From a virus, in IMG/VR virus record IMGVR_UViG_3300028045_000098, positions 1-23,860 of that record: a DNA stretch of 23,860 nucleotides. The stretch is one strand, 5' to 3'. This document shows positions 6,768 to 14,316 of this stretch, in pieces. The position numbers were made by a program, and so were the translations under genes. Below the pieces are notes generated by a model that was not told the DNA's origin, did not search any database, and was given only the letters and a program-made list of their open reading frames with translations. The first letter of the stretch is position 1. Every line of letters begins with the position of its first letter.

Positions 6768-8327
6768 TTATATTGCTCCAAATACTAAACCGTTGTTAGT
6801 GTGATCTACGTTTGTATCGCTAGTACCTTTGTCTAGCATTATCTTACTATTATAATTATGCATACTTCCAAGCGTAGTAATTCCTAGAATGAAACTACTC
6901 TCAACAAGTCTTGTTTTAACTTTCCACATAACGTTACCTGCACTTACGCTTCCTATACCGAAGCTTCCTGTACTTATTTGTAATCTACTTATGATTCCTG
7001 TTGTGTCAATTTCTGCTGCTTGTAATCTTTTAACGTCAGTTAACATTTCAGCTAGTACATCTGTTAGGTTGCTTATTCTTTCACTTACTCTAACAGTTAT
7101 TACTGTGTCGTTCTCAACATTCTTAGTCGTGAAATCGTAACGAACTTCTAGAATCTCGTAAGTTTGTAACACTACGTTTTGTGATGGTATGTTTACTATA
7201 ACAGTATTCCCTGGGGTGAGGCTGCTTATTCCTTGTAAGTTAAGTGTTCCTTCTACCTTAGGTTCTTTATTTAGTAATACTTGGTTTTTAGCTACGTCTC
7301 TAGCTGTTCTTGCATCTTCAATGTTATCGTCGATAATTACTTTTGTTCTCATATCATAAGTCGCTATGCTTGTCGCGTCGTCAGCAAACTTTATTATTGG
7401 TCTTGTCGTTTGATAATCACAAGTAATAACGCTACCTGATGGCGGTAGACTGTCGTAACCTATAGCTTGACCGCTAGTGAATACGAATTGTTTGTTAAAG
7501 AAATCAACTAAGTAATTAACACCACTTACTTGACTGTTGCTTACGTTAAGTATTCCTCCAACTTGTTCTATTCCACTAGCTATTACTTGTGTGTTGTGAG
7601 GCTCGTTAGATAATGTGAATACACTACCTGTACCGTCGCTAGTGAATGATTCTTGAGGTGCCTTAACAAGTTGTCTCTTACCATAAACAAACACACGATT
7701 GAATACGCTGTCTACATCGCTTTTGAATTGTGATTTAATTACGTTAGTACTGTCTAAAGTTACTCCGCTACTTACGCTGCTTTTTTGTTCGAAGTGAAAG
7801 TCTTTGTTAGCGTCAACGTAGAAGTAGAAGTTCTTGCTTAATTCTGCTAATTGTTTTAGCGCCTCGAATAGTGTTGTTTGCTTGAACTGTATTCTGTCTA
7901 GTGTGATTCCTGTTACGTTAATGTTGTTACGAGTTATTGCTGTGCTTGCGTACTTAGTTAGTATGTCGTCAACTATGACGCTTATTTCAGTGTTAGTATA
8001 CACCTCAGGGGTGATGCTTGTTCTTTGTAATAAACTGGTGTAGTCTCTAACCATTAATGTTATTTCGTCGTTAGCTCCTTTGCCTCGATGTGTTATTTGA
8101 GTTAGTATACCTGTGAATATTAGTGTTGTTGGAGGCTCGCTTGTGTCTGCTAGTAGTTGTACTTGGTCTCCTTCTGTGAAGTCGTTGTTGTGTCTTCCGT
8201 TAGTGTTAGGTATTTGAGCGTTCAATCGGCAACTACTGTTGTTGTCTCCTATACTCTTTACTAATTGTATTTTAGTTTGGTCACGGAACTCAACTCCAGC
8301 AACTTTAAGTATAGTTTGAATAGTCAT
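6768..8327 (-). CDS. Baseplate hub / tail-tip protein (gpD- or gp27-like)
   Basis: The 519-aa protein has the look of a tail hub protein of the phage late-control D / gp27 group: an N-terminal barrel with DQVQLLADTSEPPTTLIF and IFTGILTQITHRG, a VRDYTSLLQR strand, then TEISVIVDDILTKYA and a FKQTTLFEALKQLAELSKNFYFYVDANKDFHFE segment that is typical of the second barrel. The C-terminal part (about residues 400-519) looks like an attachment region for fibres. It comes directly after the tape measure gene, the conserved place of hub or distal tail genes. It would form the ring at the tail tip through which DNA and the tape measure pass. A Tal-type or Dit-type protein is a close alternative. Confidence 0.65.
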   Translation of the reverse strand: MTIQTILKVAGVEFRDQTKIQLVKSIGDNNSSCRLNAQIPNTNGRHNNDFTEGDQVQLLADTSEPPTTLIFTGILTQITHRGKGANDEITLMVRDYTSLLQRTSITPEVYTNTEISVIVDDILTKYASTAITRNNINVTGITLDRIQFKQTTLFEALKQLAELSKNFYFYVDANKDFHFEQKSSVSSGVTLDSTNVIKSQFKSDVDSVFNRVFVYGKRQLVKAPQESFTSDGTGSVFTLSNEPHNTQVIASGIEQVGGILNVSNSQVSGVNYLVDFFNKQFVFTSGQAIGYDSLPPSGSVITCDYQTTRPIIKFADDATSIATYDMRTKVIIDDNIEDARTARDVAKNQVLLNKEPKVEGTLNLQGISSLTPGNTVIVNIPSQNVVLQTYEILEVRYDFTTKNVENDTVITVRVSERISNLTDVLAEMLTDVKRLQAAEIDTTGIISRLQISTGSFGIGSVSAGNVMWKVKTRLVESSFILGITTLGSMHNYNSKIMLDKGTSDTNVDHTNNGLVFGAI

Positions 8328-8328
8328 A

Positions 8329-10002
8329 TTAAACTCCAGAGAGATCCCCTAAAGTCTCACGTAACGCAACTGCTATAGCATCAGCATCAACACCACTAAC
8401 ATTATCAATATTAACAGTAATGCCACCACCACCACCTAAACTAGCAGGATCCTTAACACCAATAATAGTATCATTAGGACTAAAACTAGTAGGAGCCTGA
8501 CCAGGTCTTTGAACAAAATCTTGCTCAGGCTGTTTAGCACCAGCACCAGGAGTAAAACCAGTACTCGCACCAATAAGTCCTTTAATAGCAAAAGCAACTC
8601 TAGCACCAAAACCAAGAGCAGTAACAATACCTTGAAGCTTCTCACTCTCCTTACCAAGATCAGTTATAGCGACCTTCAAATCCTTAACCTTCTTTATCTC
8701 TTCCTTCCACTTAGTAATCTCAGCATCACGATGAGCTATTATTTCAGCACTAGTCTTAGCCTGCTTCTTAACCTGCTCCACAAGAACCAAACCTTTCTTA
8801 GCCTCAGTATCCCTAAAATTATCAAATTCTATTTTCTTCTGTAAACGTAAAGTATCAAAAGAAGTTCTTAACTCATCAACCTTAATTTTCTGAGCAGCAA
8901 TAAGTTCAGACATAGCAGTCTGGTGCATTTCATCTTCAGCATTAGTTGCTATACCTGCTTCTTTCTGTTCAGCTATTTTGTTTCTTAAAAATAATGTTTC
9001 TTCATCTATCTTATTACGAGCCTCAGCAAGTTCAACATCTTTTTCAGCCTCTCCAGAAATAAGAGCGCTAGGTACTAAGCCAAGTATTGAAGACCTAAAA
9101 GCATCACTTGCTTTCTGAGCCTTAAACAAAGCGTCTTCAGTACCAACAAGTGTAGAAGCTAACTCTACTTGATCTGCAATAACGTGTTGTGGAATAGCAG
9201 CTCCAGTCCACATAGCAATGAAACTTTCTCTCATTTGCTCGTTCTCATCAATAACAGTGCCAGCAGTATTACCAACAGTTAACTTAAACTCCTCCCAAGA
9301 AGTTTGTAATTTAGCAATCTTCTCAGCAGTAGTCTCCTCAAGAAGATCCATAGCAGCTACTAAAGCCTGGTTTCTAGAAATTATCTGATCCTCTATTGCT
9401 TGAGTAAGAGTCATTCCAGACTGTGCAACTTTCTTCTGAGCTTCTTCAAGATCTATGATAATTCCTAAATTGTCAAGTATTAATTTACTGTTACGACCAA
9501 TTCCTATGCTTATGTCATTGAAAGCTTGAGTAGCTGTGATACCCATTATTTTAGCTCTGGCAGTAGCGATCTTCATCAATTCAGGAAGATTACTCTTAGT
9601 TAGTCCTAAAGCCATTGCTCTGTTTGCAGCAGCTAGAGTGTCAACAGTACCTACCATTCCATTACTAGCTTTTTTAAGATCTTGTAATAATTGGTCAGCT
9701 CCTTTACCGACAACAAGATTGAAGGATTGCATTGCTTGTTCTCCTTTAATAAAAGCAGCAAATGAATCTTTACCAAACTGTATTAGTGCAGTAGTAGCTA
9801 CAGCAGCAGCGTTAGCGATACCAAAACCTAGTGCTGATTCAGCAACGTTTTGTAAGTCAATAAAGCTTTTAGATCCTTCCTTCTTAGTATTCTTTGTTTG
9901 CTTTTGCAAACCTTTAAGGTCTTTCTGTGTCTTAGCTAAAGCTTTGGTGAACTTCTTATTGTCCGCTGTGATAATTATTTTAAGCTCGTCTACAGTAACC
10001 AT
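8329..10002 (-). CDS. Tape measure protein, short (557 aa)
   Basis: This is the tail-length ruler: an N-terminal coiled coil with regular Lys-rich heptads (residues 15-45), a hydrophobic Ala-rich stretch (about 57-78) that may insert in the host membrane on DNA delivery, a long helical middle with more coiled coil (about 320-440), and a Gly-rich C-terminus. Phrases such as MKIATARAKIMGITATQAFNDI and EETTAEKIAKLQTSWEEFKLTVGNTAGTV are typical of tape measure proteins. At 557 aa it is short, and by the usual 1.5 angstrom per residue would give a tail of roughly 80 nm. It starts right behind the frameshifted chaperone stop (TAATATG). No lytic domain is seen. Confidence 0.8.
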   Translation of the reverse strand: MVTVDELKIIITADNKKFTKALAKTQKDLKGLQKQTKNTKKEGSKSFIDLQNVAESALGFGIANAAAVATTALIQFGKDSFAAFIKGEQAMQSFNLVVGKGADQLLQDLKKASNGMVGTVDTLAAANRAMALGLTKSNLPELMKIATARAKIMGITATQAFNDISIGIGRNSKLILDNLGIIIDLEEAQKKVAQSGMTLTQAIEDQIISRNQALVAAMDLLEETTAEKIAKLQTSWEEFKLTVGNTAGTVIDENEQMRESFIAMWTGAAIPQHVIADQVELASTLVGTEDALFKAQKASDAFRSSILGLVPSALISGEAEKDVELAEARNKIDEETLFLRNKIAEQKEAGIATNAEDEMHQTAMSELIAAQKIKVDELRTSFDTLRLQKKIEFDNFRDTEAKKGLVLVEQVKKQAKTSAEIIAHRDAEITKWKEEIKKVKDLKVAITDLGKESEKLQGIVTALGFGARVAFAIKGLIGASTGFTPGAGAKQPEQDFVQRPGQAPTSFSPNDTIIGVKDPASLGGGGGITVNIDNVSGVDADAIAVALRETLGDLSGV

Positions 10003-10003
10003 A

Positions 10004-10452
10004 TTAACGACGTCCTTTTCTTGACTTTCTTTGTTGTCTTTTCATTATGTTTTCTTTCTTTTTTTGTTGATTATTCCATGAATTTAGTAGTTCTTGAATT
10101 TCTCGGTAAGGCATTAAATCTACTTCTTGTGGTTTCCACCCGAAGGTTTGAGCGCACCATAGTTTTATTTCCCACTCCCATCTTCTTTTTTTTTAAGTTC
10201 AACGTCGGCAGCAGTCTTTATATCTACTTTATCTATTTTTATTAGTTCAGCAAAAGCGTCTAGTATTATAGTTCCTGATTTTGAGCTAATTAGTTCTAGC
10301 TTGTTGAAGTCTTCTTCGTTCATCATTTCTTTGAATAATTCTAGTTCGCTATAATCTCCTATTTTACGTAATCTTATTTGTGCAGCGAAGCTTAGTTCTT
10401 TCAAGTTTAGTGTTTGACCGTCTACTTCTATTGTTTTAGTTTTTAGTGCCAT
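10004..10452 (-). CDS. Tail assembly chaperone, -1 frameshift product (gpGT-like), 149 aa
   Basis: The 0-frame protein begins at ATG 10452 and reaches a run of nine A residues (minus strand; 10186-10194). Slippage by -1 on A-AAA-AAA continues into a frame that reads RRWEWEIKLWCAQTFGWKPQ and ends at TAA 10004-10006, adding 60 residues to the first 89. The -1 frame is closed by a TAA just upstream of the A run (10194-10196), so it can only be entered by slippage there. Order (major tail protein, G, GT, tape measure) and the WCAQTFGW signature match the lambda G/GT system, in which the extension recruits the tail tube protein to the tape measure. The extension is strongly basic at its end. A GTGG-AAA-CCAC hairpin lies further downstream but may not matter. 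Confidence 0.8.
10165..10452 (-). CDS. Tail assembly chaperone, short form (gpG-like), 95 aa
   Basis: The unshifted product is 95 aa, acidic and helical (NLKELSFAAQIRLRKIGDYS and a FAELIKIDKVDI core), as are gpG-type chaperones that coat the tape measure before tube assembly. It ends six residues after the Lys run that encodes the slippery site. It is placed between the major tail protein and the tape measure, the invariant position. Expression relative to the major tail protein may be lowered by the two hairpins in the intergenic region. Only a weak SD-like AGG lies about 10 bases from the ATG. Confidence 0.8.
   Translation of the reverse strand: MALKTKTIEVDGQTLNLKELSFAAQIRLRKIGDYSELELFKEMMNEEDFNKLELISSKSGTIILDAFAELIKIDKVDIKTAADVELKKKEDGSGK
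10186..10194 (-). other. Slippery A9 run for -1 ribosomal frameshift
   Basis: Nine A residues on the coding strand read as Lys-Lys-Lys in frame 0. The tandem slip A-AAA-AAA keeps full pairing of both tRNAs after a -1 move. The run lies about 20 bases before the 0-frame stop and directly after the -1 frame opens. Confidence 0.75.
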
Positions 10453-10462
10453 AATAATGAAA

Positions 10463-10494
10463 CCTAAAGGGAGAACATGACTCCTCCCTTCAGG
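10463..10494 (-). promoter_or_regulatory. Hairpin in the leader of the tail chaperone gene
   Basis: A stem of CCT and AAGGGAG paired with CTCCCTT and AGG, one mismatch and a 10-base loop, lies between the major tail protein and chaperone genes. It may shape relative expression, protect a processed RNA end or hide the GGGAGGAG sequence in its stem. No factor is identified. Confidence 0.4.
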
Positions 10495-10522
10495 AAAAAA
10501 GAGGTGATTTTAATTTATCACC
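10495..10522 (-). terminator. Terminator-like hairpin after the major tail protein gene
   Basis: On the minus strand the stem GGTGAT/ATCACC with an 8-base loop overlaps the stop codon of the major tail protein and is followed by CTCTTTTTT. This looks like a partial terminator that would let most transcripts end after the abundant tube protein and fewer continue into the chaperone and tape measure genes. Confidence 0.5.
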
Positions 10523-11519
10523 ATGGGTTATACAATTGTATAAGGTCGTTAACTACAACTGTTGCAGTCTTAGGCATTATAGTAATTGTTTGTTCTTCAA
10601 CACCATCTCTGGTTGTTGGAGCGTCCATTTCAGTGATTCTACAACCGCTAAAACTCATTAAGCAATCACGACTACCTGCTCCTGCATCTGCTGCAGTAAC
10701 TTCGAATAGTACGTTGAAAGTGCTTCCTCCTCTGAAGTACTCGTCATACAATGTTTTAGTTCTCTCACTAGACGCATCAAGAGTTAAGTCAAGTTGGTAG
10801 TCTCTGTTAGTAGGTATAGGAGTTCCTATATCTCTACTACCGTTAAGGTAGTGTGGTCTTACAAGATTATTACCAGCAGACAAGCTAACGCTTTTTATCT
10901 CGTCATAAACTGTTCCACTAGGTATGTGAACAAGAATATCACTCCATAAGAAAGGTCTTAGTGTAGCTGCTGTTACAGCAGTGCTTGTTCCGCTGCTATA
11001 GTTTACGCTTTGAGCTACATAAGTTAATTCTACTGTTGCTATTTCTCCTTCAGCACAACTAAAAGTCCAATTATCTACGTTGCAACCTACTGCTGTTCTT
11101 ACGAATTCAAAACCGTCTCCTCCAGCGCTAGACTGACTGTCTTCAATAGTGAAGCTTGCGAATGGGTTTTGTGTTCCGCTAGTATAAGCGTAACTGTTAT
11201 CGTTATTTGTTGCTGTGAATGTGTGAATGTATGGGCTTGGGCTTCCACTGTCTACTGTGCTTCCTAGTGTTAGTCCTAAGAATTTCCAGTCTTGTGGGTG
11301 GAATGTTGCTGTTCCTTCGTGGTCTCTTGCTCCGTCTACGAAGATGTCTATGTCTCTGTCTGCTGCTCCTAAGTATCTTAGGTTGTTTACGTTCTCAGTT
11401 GTTGCTATGTTGCTTTCTGTTACTAGTCCAATCCAGTGTCCTGTACCGCTTGTTGCAGCATAGGTACCTGATTCATATTGAAATAGTGTTTTTCCTTGGT
11501 CTCCTACAAATCTTGCCAT
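10518..11519 (-). CDS. Major tail (tube) protein, 333 aa
   Basis: The 333-aa protein begins MARFVGDQGKTLFQYESGTY, a start typical of tail tube proteins, and shows a beta-rich fold with strands such as EIATVELTYVAQSV, DYQLDLTLDASSER and a short helix (TKTLYDEYFRGGSTFNVLFEV) as in the tube-fold domain, closing with EEQTITIMPKTATVVVND. It would polymerise as hexameric rings around the tape measure. Size and the position between tail terminator and chaperone support the call. A good SD (TAGGAGAT) precedes ATG 11519. The extra length relative to about 200 aa tube proteins suggests an inserted surface domain, perhaps residues 90-160. Confidence 0.75.
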   Translation of the reverse strand: MARFVGDQGKTLFQYESGTYAATSGTGHWIGLVTESNIATTENVNNLRYLGAADRDIDIFVDGARDHEGTATFHPQDWKFLGLTLGSTVDSGSPSPYIHTFTATNNDNSYAYTSGTQNPFASFTIEDSQSSAGGDGFEFVRTAVGCNVDNWTFSCAEGEIATVELTYVAQSVNYSSGTSTAVTAATLRPFLWSDILVHIPSGTVYDEIKSVSLSAGNNLVRPHYLNGSRDIGTPIPTNRDYQLDLTLDASSERTKTLYDEYFRGGSTFNVLFEVTAADAGAGSRDCLMSFSGCRITEMDAPTTRDGVEEQTITIMPKTATVVVNDLIQLYNPW

Positions 11520-11547
11520 AATATTTTAATCTCCTATAATGTTATTT

Positions 11548-12009
11548 TTATGTTCCTAGGATGTACTTATACTCCACCGTGATAACTCTACTCTTTGGAG
11601 TGTTCTGTCCATCCTCATCTACATTAACCGCGCTAGTAATACCAAAATCAATTAGTGATGCTTTAACTGTTCCATCACTATCGAACTCAATACCTCTAAG
11701 GTGGTTCATTACTTCCTGTGTTAGGAAGTCTTTTTCTTTCTGGTTTCTTGCCCATACTCTTATTTCGATGGGGATTCTTACCATTAATAATTCTGATTGC
11801 ATGCCTAGCTTTTGGCTGTCTATGTTTGTGTTTTGTACGGTGACTATTGGGTACTTGACTAAGCGTTGTGGGTATCCTGTCATGACGAATTTCTCGCCAG
11901 CAGATCTGCTACTGCTTATTGGGTCTGTGATGTTAGAAGATAGAGTGTCTCGTAATTGTATGACTGTGTCGCTGATGAATGTAACTGTGTTTATAGTGCT
12001 TATCGCCAT
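11548..12009 (-). CDS. Tail terminator / tail completion protein, 153 aa
   Basis: The 153-aa protein follows the gp10-like gene and precedes the major tail protein, the usual place of gpU-like tail terminators, which cap the growing tube and join it to the head. The sequence has an N-terminal helix (FISDTVIQLRDTLSSNI), a central strand pair with RLVKYPIVTVQN and SELLMVRIPIEIRVWARN, then a helix FLTQEVMNHLRGIEF and a terminal strand VITVEYKYILG, which matches the mixed alpha/beta fold of that family. The start ATG has an in-frame TAG upstream and no usable alternative. It has no obvious SD and lies about 50 bases below the predicted transcription start of the 12071-12109 promoter, so unlike the other promoters it has a leader, with a hairpin. 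Confidence 0.6.
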   Translation of the reverse strand: MAISTINTVTFISDTVIQLRDTLSSNITDPISSSRSAGEKFVMTGYPQRLVKYPIVTVQNTNIDSQKLGMQSELLMVRIPIEIRVWARNQKEKDFLTQEVMNHLRGIEFDSDGTVKASLIDFGITSAVNVDEDGQNTPKSRVITVEYKYILGT

Positions 12010-12038
12010 TGGTTTTTGTCTCGCTTGACTACTCTAAG

Positions 12039-12056
12039 GACTCATCGCTTTGAGTC
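12039..12056 (-). promoter_or_regulatory. Leader hairpin and micro-ORF before the tail terminator gene
   Basis: GACTCA and TGAGTC form a perfect 6-bp stem with a 6-base loop, almost at the predicted transcription start near 12058. An ATG at 12045 in the hairpin reads Met-Ser-Pro-stop. It may stabilise the RNA end or tune translation. Confidence 0.35.
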
Positions 12057-12070
12057 TTATAGTATTGTAT

Positions 12071-12110
12071 GTAAAGGTATTATTTAAACCACAGTACAGA
12101 TTATATAATC
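12071..12110 (-). promoter_or_regulatory. Late promoter copy 1 (tail unit) with ATTATATAAT palindrome
   Basis: On the minus strand ATTATATAATCTG, seven bases, then GTTTAAATAATACCTTTAC. The TATA box TTTAAATA is at 12081-12088 and predicts a start near 12058. The palindrome GATTATATAATC (12099-12110) is perfect here and overlaps the TGA stop of the gp10-like gene. Confidence 0.7.
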
Positions 12111-12489
12111 ACCTGAATATCTTGGCTAACTGATCAATAAAGAAATTCTCTAACTTCTTACGGTTGCGCTTAAAACTATTACCAAAATGGTGACGAGCAC
12201 TACGATTGCTAGAACCAAACTCAAGTATAGGACCATACTTAACATTACTACTAACTACTGCTTGTGATTTTGTAGAACTACTACTAACACTAGACCTGAA
12301 ACGACCTGTATCAACACTCATAGGTTCAGCTCTTTGACCACTAATACTAGACTTCACCTCTCCCTCAAGGAATAGTCCTGCTTGTGAGAATGCTTTTTGT
12401 GAAGCTTTACTAGAGTTATTGTTTGCTCTTCGTAATTTTCTTAGTAATTCGTTAGCTCCTCTTAATTCTATAGTGAAGCTTTTAGCCAT
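12109..12489 (-). CDS. HK97 gp10-like neck/minor tail protein, 126 aa
   Basis: The pattern is diagnostic: an N-terminal strand and basic helix (IELRGANELLRKLRRAN), a central VDTGRFRSSVS motif, VKYGPILEFGSS, then a C-terminal basic helix (NSFKRNRKKLENFFIDQL). VDTG.LR.S and YA..vEFG with a closing basic helix define the HK97-gp10 family, which joins head and tail at the neck. At 126 aa it has the usual length. Its ATG overlaps the stop of the head-closure gene, and its stop codon overlaps the palindrome of late promoter copy 1, so the boundary between head and tail transcription is very compact. Confidence 0.75.
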   Translation of the reverse strand: MAKSFTIELRGANELLRKLRRANNNSSKASQKAFSQAGLFLEGEVKSSISGQRAEPMSVDTGRFRSSVSSSSTKSQAVVSSNVKYGPILEFGSSNRSARHHFGNSFKRNRKKLENFFIDQLAKIFR

Positions 12490-12914
12490 TACTCACCAAT
12501 AAGCGATCCAGTAGTTAAACGACGAATATACACTTTCTTCACTACAGGAACACCATCCAAGTCCCACTGGTGAACACCTTTAGGCACTAGAGAGTACTCA
12601 GTAAAACCAGTAATAGGACTACCAATACCAACACGCCAAGTACCAGAAGTCTGAATCGATCCAGCCATATACAAAGCTAAGTCAGCACTATCAAGCAGTC
12701 CTTGTTGTACAAGAACAGCATCATTACTACCCTGAGCAGTCTCAATAGGAGCTGTTAAACCACTAACATAAAAATCAGTACCTGACTGCGCATAAGAAAC
12801 ATCACCATCATAAGAAGTGCCAGAATAAGTTATAGTAAAATACCTGAAACGAACTTGAGTGCCGTTGCTAAGAATCTGCTTCAAATCCTTACCCATGCCC
12901 TCGCCTAAACCCAT
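12489..12914 (-). CDS. Putative head-closure / stopper protein, 141 aa
   Basis: The 141-aa beta-rich protein sits between the connector-type genes and the gp10-like gene, where head-closure (gp16 or FII-like) proteins are encoded. The sequence shows a helix (GMGKDLKQILSNG), strands (VRFRYFTITYSG, TDFYVSGL) and a closing segment HQWDLDGVPVVKKVYIRRL, compatible with the small barrel of stopper proteins that prevents DNA leaking before the tail attaches. I do not see a diagnostic motif, so the call rests on size, fold impression and position. A GAGAGG SD lies about 10 bases before ATG 12914. Confidence 0.5.
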   Translation of the reverse strand: MGLGEGMGKDLKQILSNGTQVRFRYFTITYSGTSYDGDVSYAQSGTDFYVSGLTAPIETAQGSNDAVLVQQGLLDSADLALYMAGSIQTSGTWRVGIGSPITGFTEYSLVPKGVHQWDLDGVPVVKKVYIRRLTTGSLIGE

Positions 12915-12917
12915 AAA

Positions 12918-13211
12918 CTAAAGCCTCTCGATTAATTCTTTAAACAATTCCTCAGCAAGTTCATCACGAGAATTATCCTTACTATGAAGACCATTCTTTA
13001 AAGCAAACTTACGCAACTCTTTAAGACTCATACTCATTAAAAAATCAATAGTCACACTAGGAATTTTAGGAACAACAACCGGTTCTCTGAGCTCTCCGCT
13101 AACCATCTTATAAGAACCAGACTCAATAAGAGCACCAGCATCTTTACTGCTAACTTCATATAACCCTTTGACCGCATGCTTACCTATATACTCAATAATT
13201 ACTTTATCCAT
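12918..13211 (-). CDS. Small head-region protein with SAP/HeH-like C-terminus, 97 aa
   Basis: Residues 1-40 (IIEYIGKHAVKGLYEVSSKD, then ALIESGSYKMV) look like the small domain found in many short phage head proteins encoded between capsid and connector genes. Residues 59-97 (MSMSLKELRKFALKNGLHSK, DELAEELFKEL) match the helix-extended-helix layout of SAP, HeH or Rho-N-like motifs that bind nucleic acid. A role in the capsid, at the DNA or at the connector, is possible but not known. It has clean junctions with both neighbours and no membrane or signal segment. Confidence 0.6.
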   Translation of the reverse strand: MDKVIIEYIGKHAVKGLYEVSSKDAGALIESGSYKMVSGELREPVVVPKIPSVTIDFLMSMSLKELRKFALKNGLHSKDNSRDELAEELFKELIERL

Positions 13212-13212
13212 A

Positions 13213-13596
13213 CTAACCTAACACCCTTTTAAATCTTATAACGCTTCCCAATCTTTTAAGCTTAAGCATTCCACTCTTATGAAACGACTGACTAGCTGTA
13301 AGAACATTACTCCCCTCTCCCTTTTTTATGCTTAGTGGACCTAAGCTAGCGCTGTTATAATCTCCACCTTGTAATTGCATATTAGCAAGAAGCTCAGCAG
13401 TAGACAAATCAACTAGAGCAGGCTGGTACTTCTCAGCAATAGCAACACTACCAATAGTGAAACCACCATACTCTTCCATAAACAACCTTTGCTCATCAAC
13501 AATCTGAATAAGTTCAGCACCGCTAATCGATGTAGGTATGTCATCTACTCTATTCTGAATCCTCGTCGCTATAGATCCCAGCGAAGCCACGACCAT
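13213..13596 (-). CDS. Head-tail connector (gp6/gp15-like adaptor), 127 aa
   Basis: The first 80 residues are helical (SIATRIQNRVDDI, AELIQIVDEQRLFMEEY, ALVDLSTAELLANMQL), matching the helical bundle of gp6- or gp15-type adaptors that form a ring under the portal. A Gly/Ser loop (GGDYNSASLGPLSIKKGEGS) and a basic C-terminal segment follow, as in proteins that insert an arm into the neighbouring subunit. Position directly before the small SAP-like and stopper genes supports it. No catalytic motif is present. Confidence 0.6.
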   Translation of the reverse strand: MVVASLGSIATRIQNRVDDIPTSISGAELIQIVDEQRLFMEEYGGFTIGSVAIAEKYQPALVDLSTAELLANMQLQGGDYNSASLGPLSIKKGEGSNVLTASQSFHKSGMLKLKRLGSVIRFKRVLG

Positions 13597-13597
13597 T

Positions 13598-13972
13598 TTA
13601 TCTGTACCTTACCGTAACTTCAAAAGGAGCAGCACCACTAAGTATAGCCTTAGTATTCAACACTATGTGTTCATTACTCACGTACTTATCAGGTCTAGCT
13701 CCAGCAGCAACACTAATAGATCCAGTACTTAACTGAGTAAGTACTCTAGGATAAAAATGCTGAGTAGTAGCACCACTAGCAGCATCAGTACGCCAAAACT
13801 CAGTACCATTACTAGTAGTTAAAAAAGCACTACCAACACCTTGACTTCCATAAATTAAATCAACCTCTAAGATCTCCCCGTTAACAGGCTGAGAACTCAC
13901 GAAACTACCAGTACTAGAAGCACTGATGGTCTCACTAAATCTATATTCTTTAATACGATTACTTCGAACCAT
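13598..13972 (-). CDS. Small beta-rich structural protein, 124 aa
   Basis: I do not recognise a named family. The 124-aa protein has a short basic start (MVRSNRIKEYRF) and then alternating polar and hydrophobic strands, for example NGEILEVDLIYGSQGVGSAF and NEHIVLNTKAIL, ending PFEVTVRYR. The pattern suggests a beta sandwich. It is the last of six small beta-rich proteins encoded between the capsid cassette and the connector genes, linked by one-base to four-base overlaps. A virion surface (decoration or head fibre) role is inferred from position. Confidence 0.55.
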   Translation of the reverse strand: MVRSNRIKEYRFSETISASSTGSFVSSQPVNGEILEVDLIYGSQGVGSAFLTTSNGTEFWRTDAASGATTQHFYPRVLTQLSTGSISVAAGARPDKYVSNEHIVLNTKAILSGAAPFEVTVRYR

Positions 13973-14316
13973 TATTTATTCCTCCATACATTATAATTTG
14001 GGCCGGTAGCTTTTAGGAAACCGGCACTTGAATTTATTACACCATCGTTACTCTCTTTAACGATTACTAATTTTGCTCCTTTCCAGAACAACCATCCTCC
14101 GCGAAATGCGTGACTGAAAGTAGTTTGTGGTTGAACGCTAGCTATAATCACTTGACGTTCACCATCAGTAGCTATAACAGTAGCCATTCCATCACTCAAG
14201 TTACTTACTAAAAGATCAACTAAGATAAAGTCAGAACGAATAAGCTCAACACTACCCTCAAAAGTAGATTGAACCATACGAACACTAGTCCTAGATAATA
14301 GTATATCGTTACTCAT
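13972..14316 (-). CDS. Small beta-rich structural protein, 114 aa
   Basis: The 114-aa protein is beta-rich with strands FILVDLLVSNLSDGMATVIA and ERQVIIASVQP and the string FRGGWLFWKGAKLVIVKES, which places an aromatic-rich turn before a hydrophobic strand. Its spacing resembles the 142-aa neighbour (DLFVITDIIADAD). Start and stop overlap the neighbours (TAATG). It is probably a virion protein, with the same uncertainty as its neighbours. No Cys, signal or membrane segment is present. Confidence 0.55.
   Translation of the reverse strand: MSNDILLSRTSVRMVQSTFEGSVELIRSDFILVDLLVSNLSDGMATVIATDGERQVIIASVQPQTTFSHAFRGGWLFWKGAKLVIVKESNDGVINSSAGFLKATGPNYNVWRNK

Noticed and set aside
9536-10024. Plus-strand open frame of 162 aa opposite the tape measure gene
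   Set aside because: It is antisense to a well supported gene, has hydrophobic low-complexity content, and no plus-strand promoter or SD is seen. The same applies to plus-strand frames at 2506-3027, 8509-8844, 11561-12028 and 22153-22467.
10186-10194. The A9 run as a sequencing error that splits one gene
   Set aside because: The split lies exactly where tailed viruses have a programmed frameshift, both products make sense, and the -1 frame is closed just before the run. An indel error cannot be fully excluded without reads.
12099-12110. ATTATATAAT as the TATA box of the late promoters
   Set aside because: It would place the transcript start inside the conserved GTTTAAATAATACC block, whereas TTTAAATA gives the standard -30 to -23 distance from two ATGs. 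At the AbrB gene the palindrome is only 6-17 bases from the ATG, too close for a TATA box.
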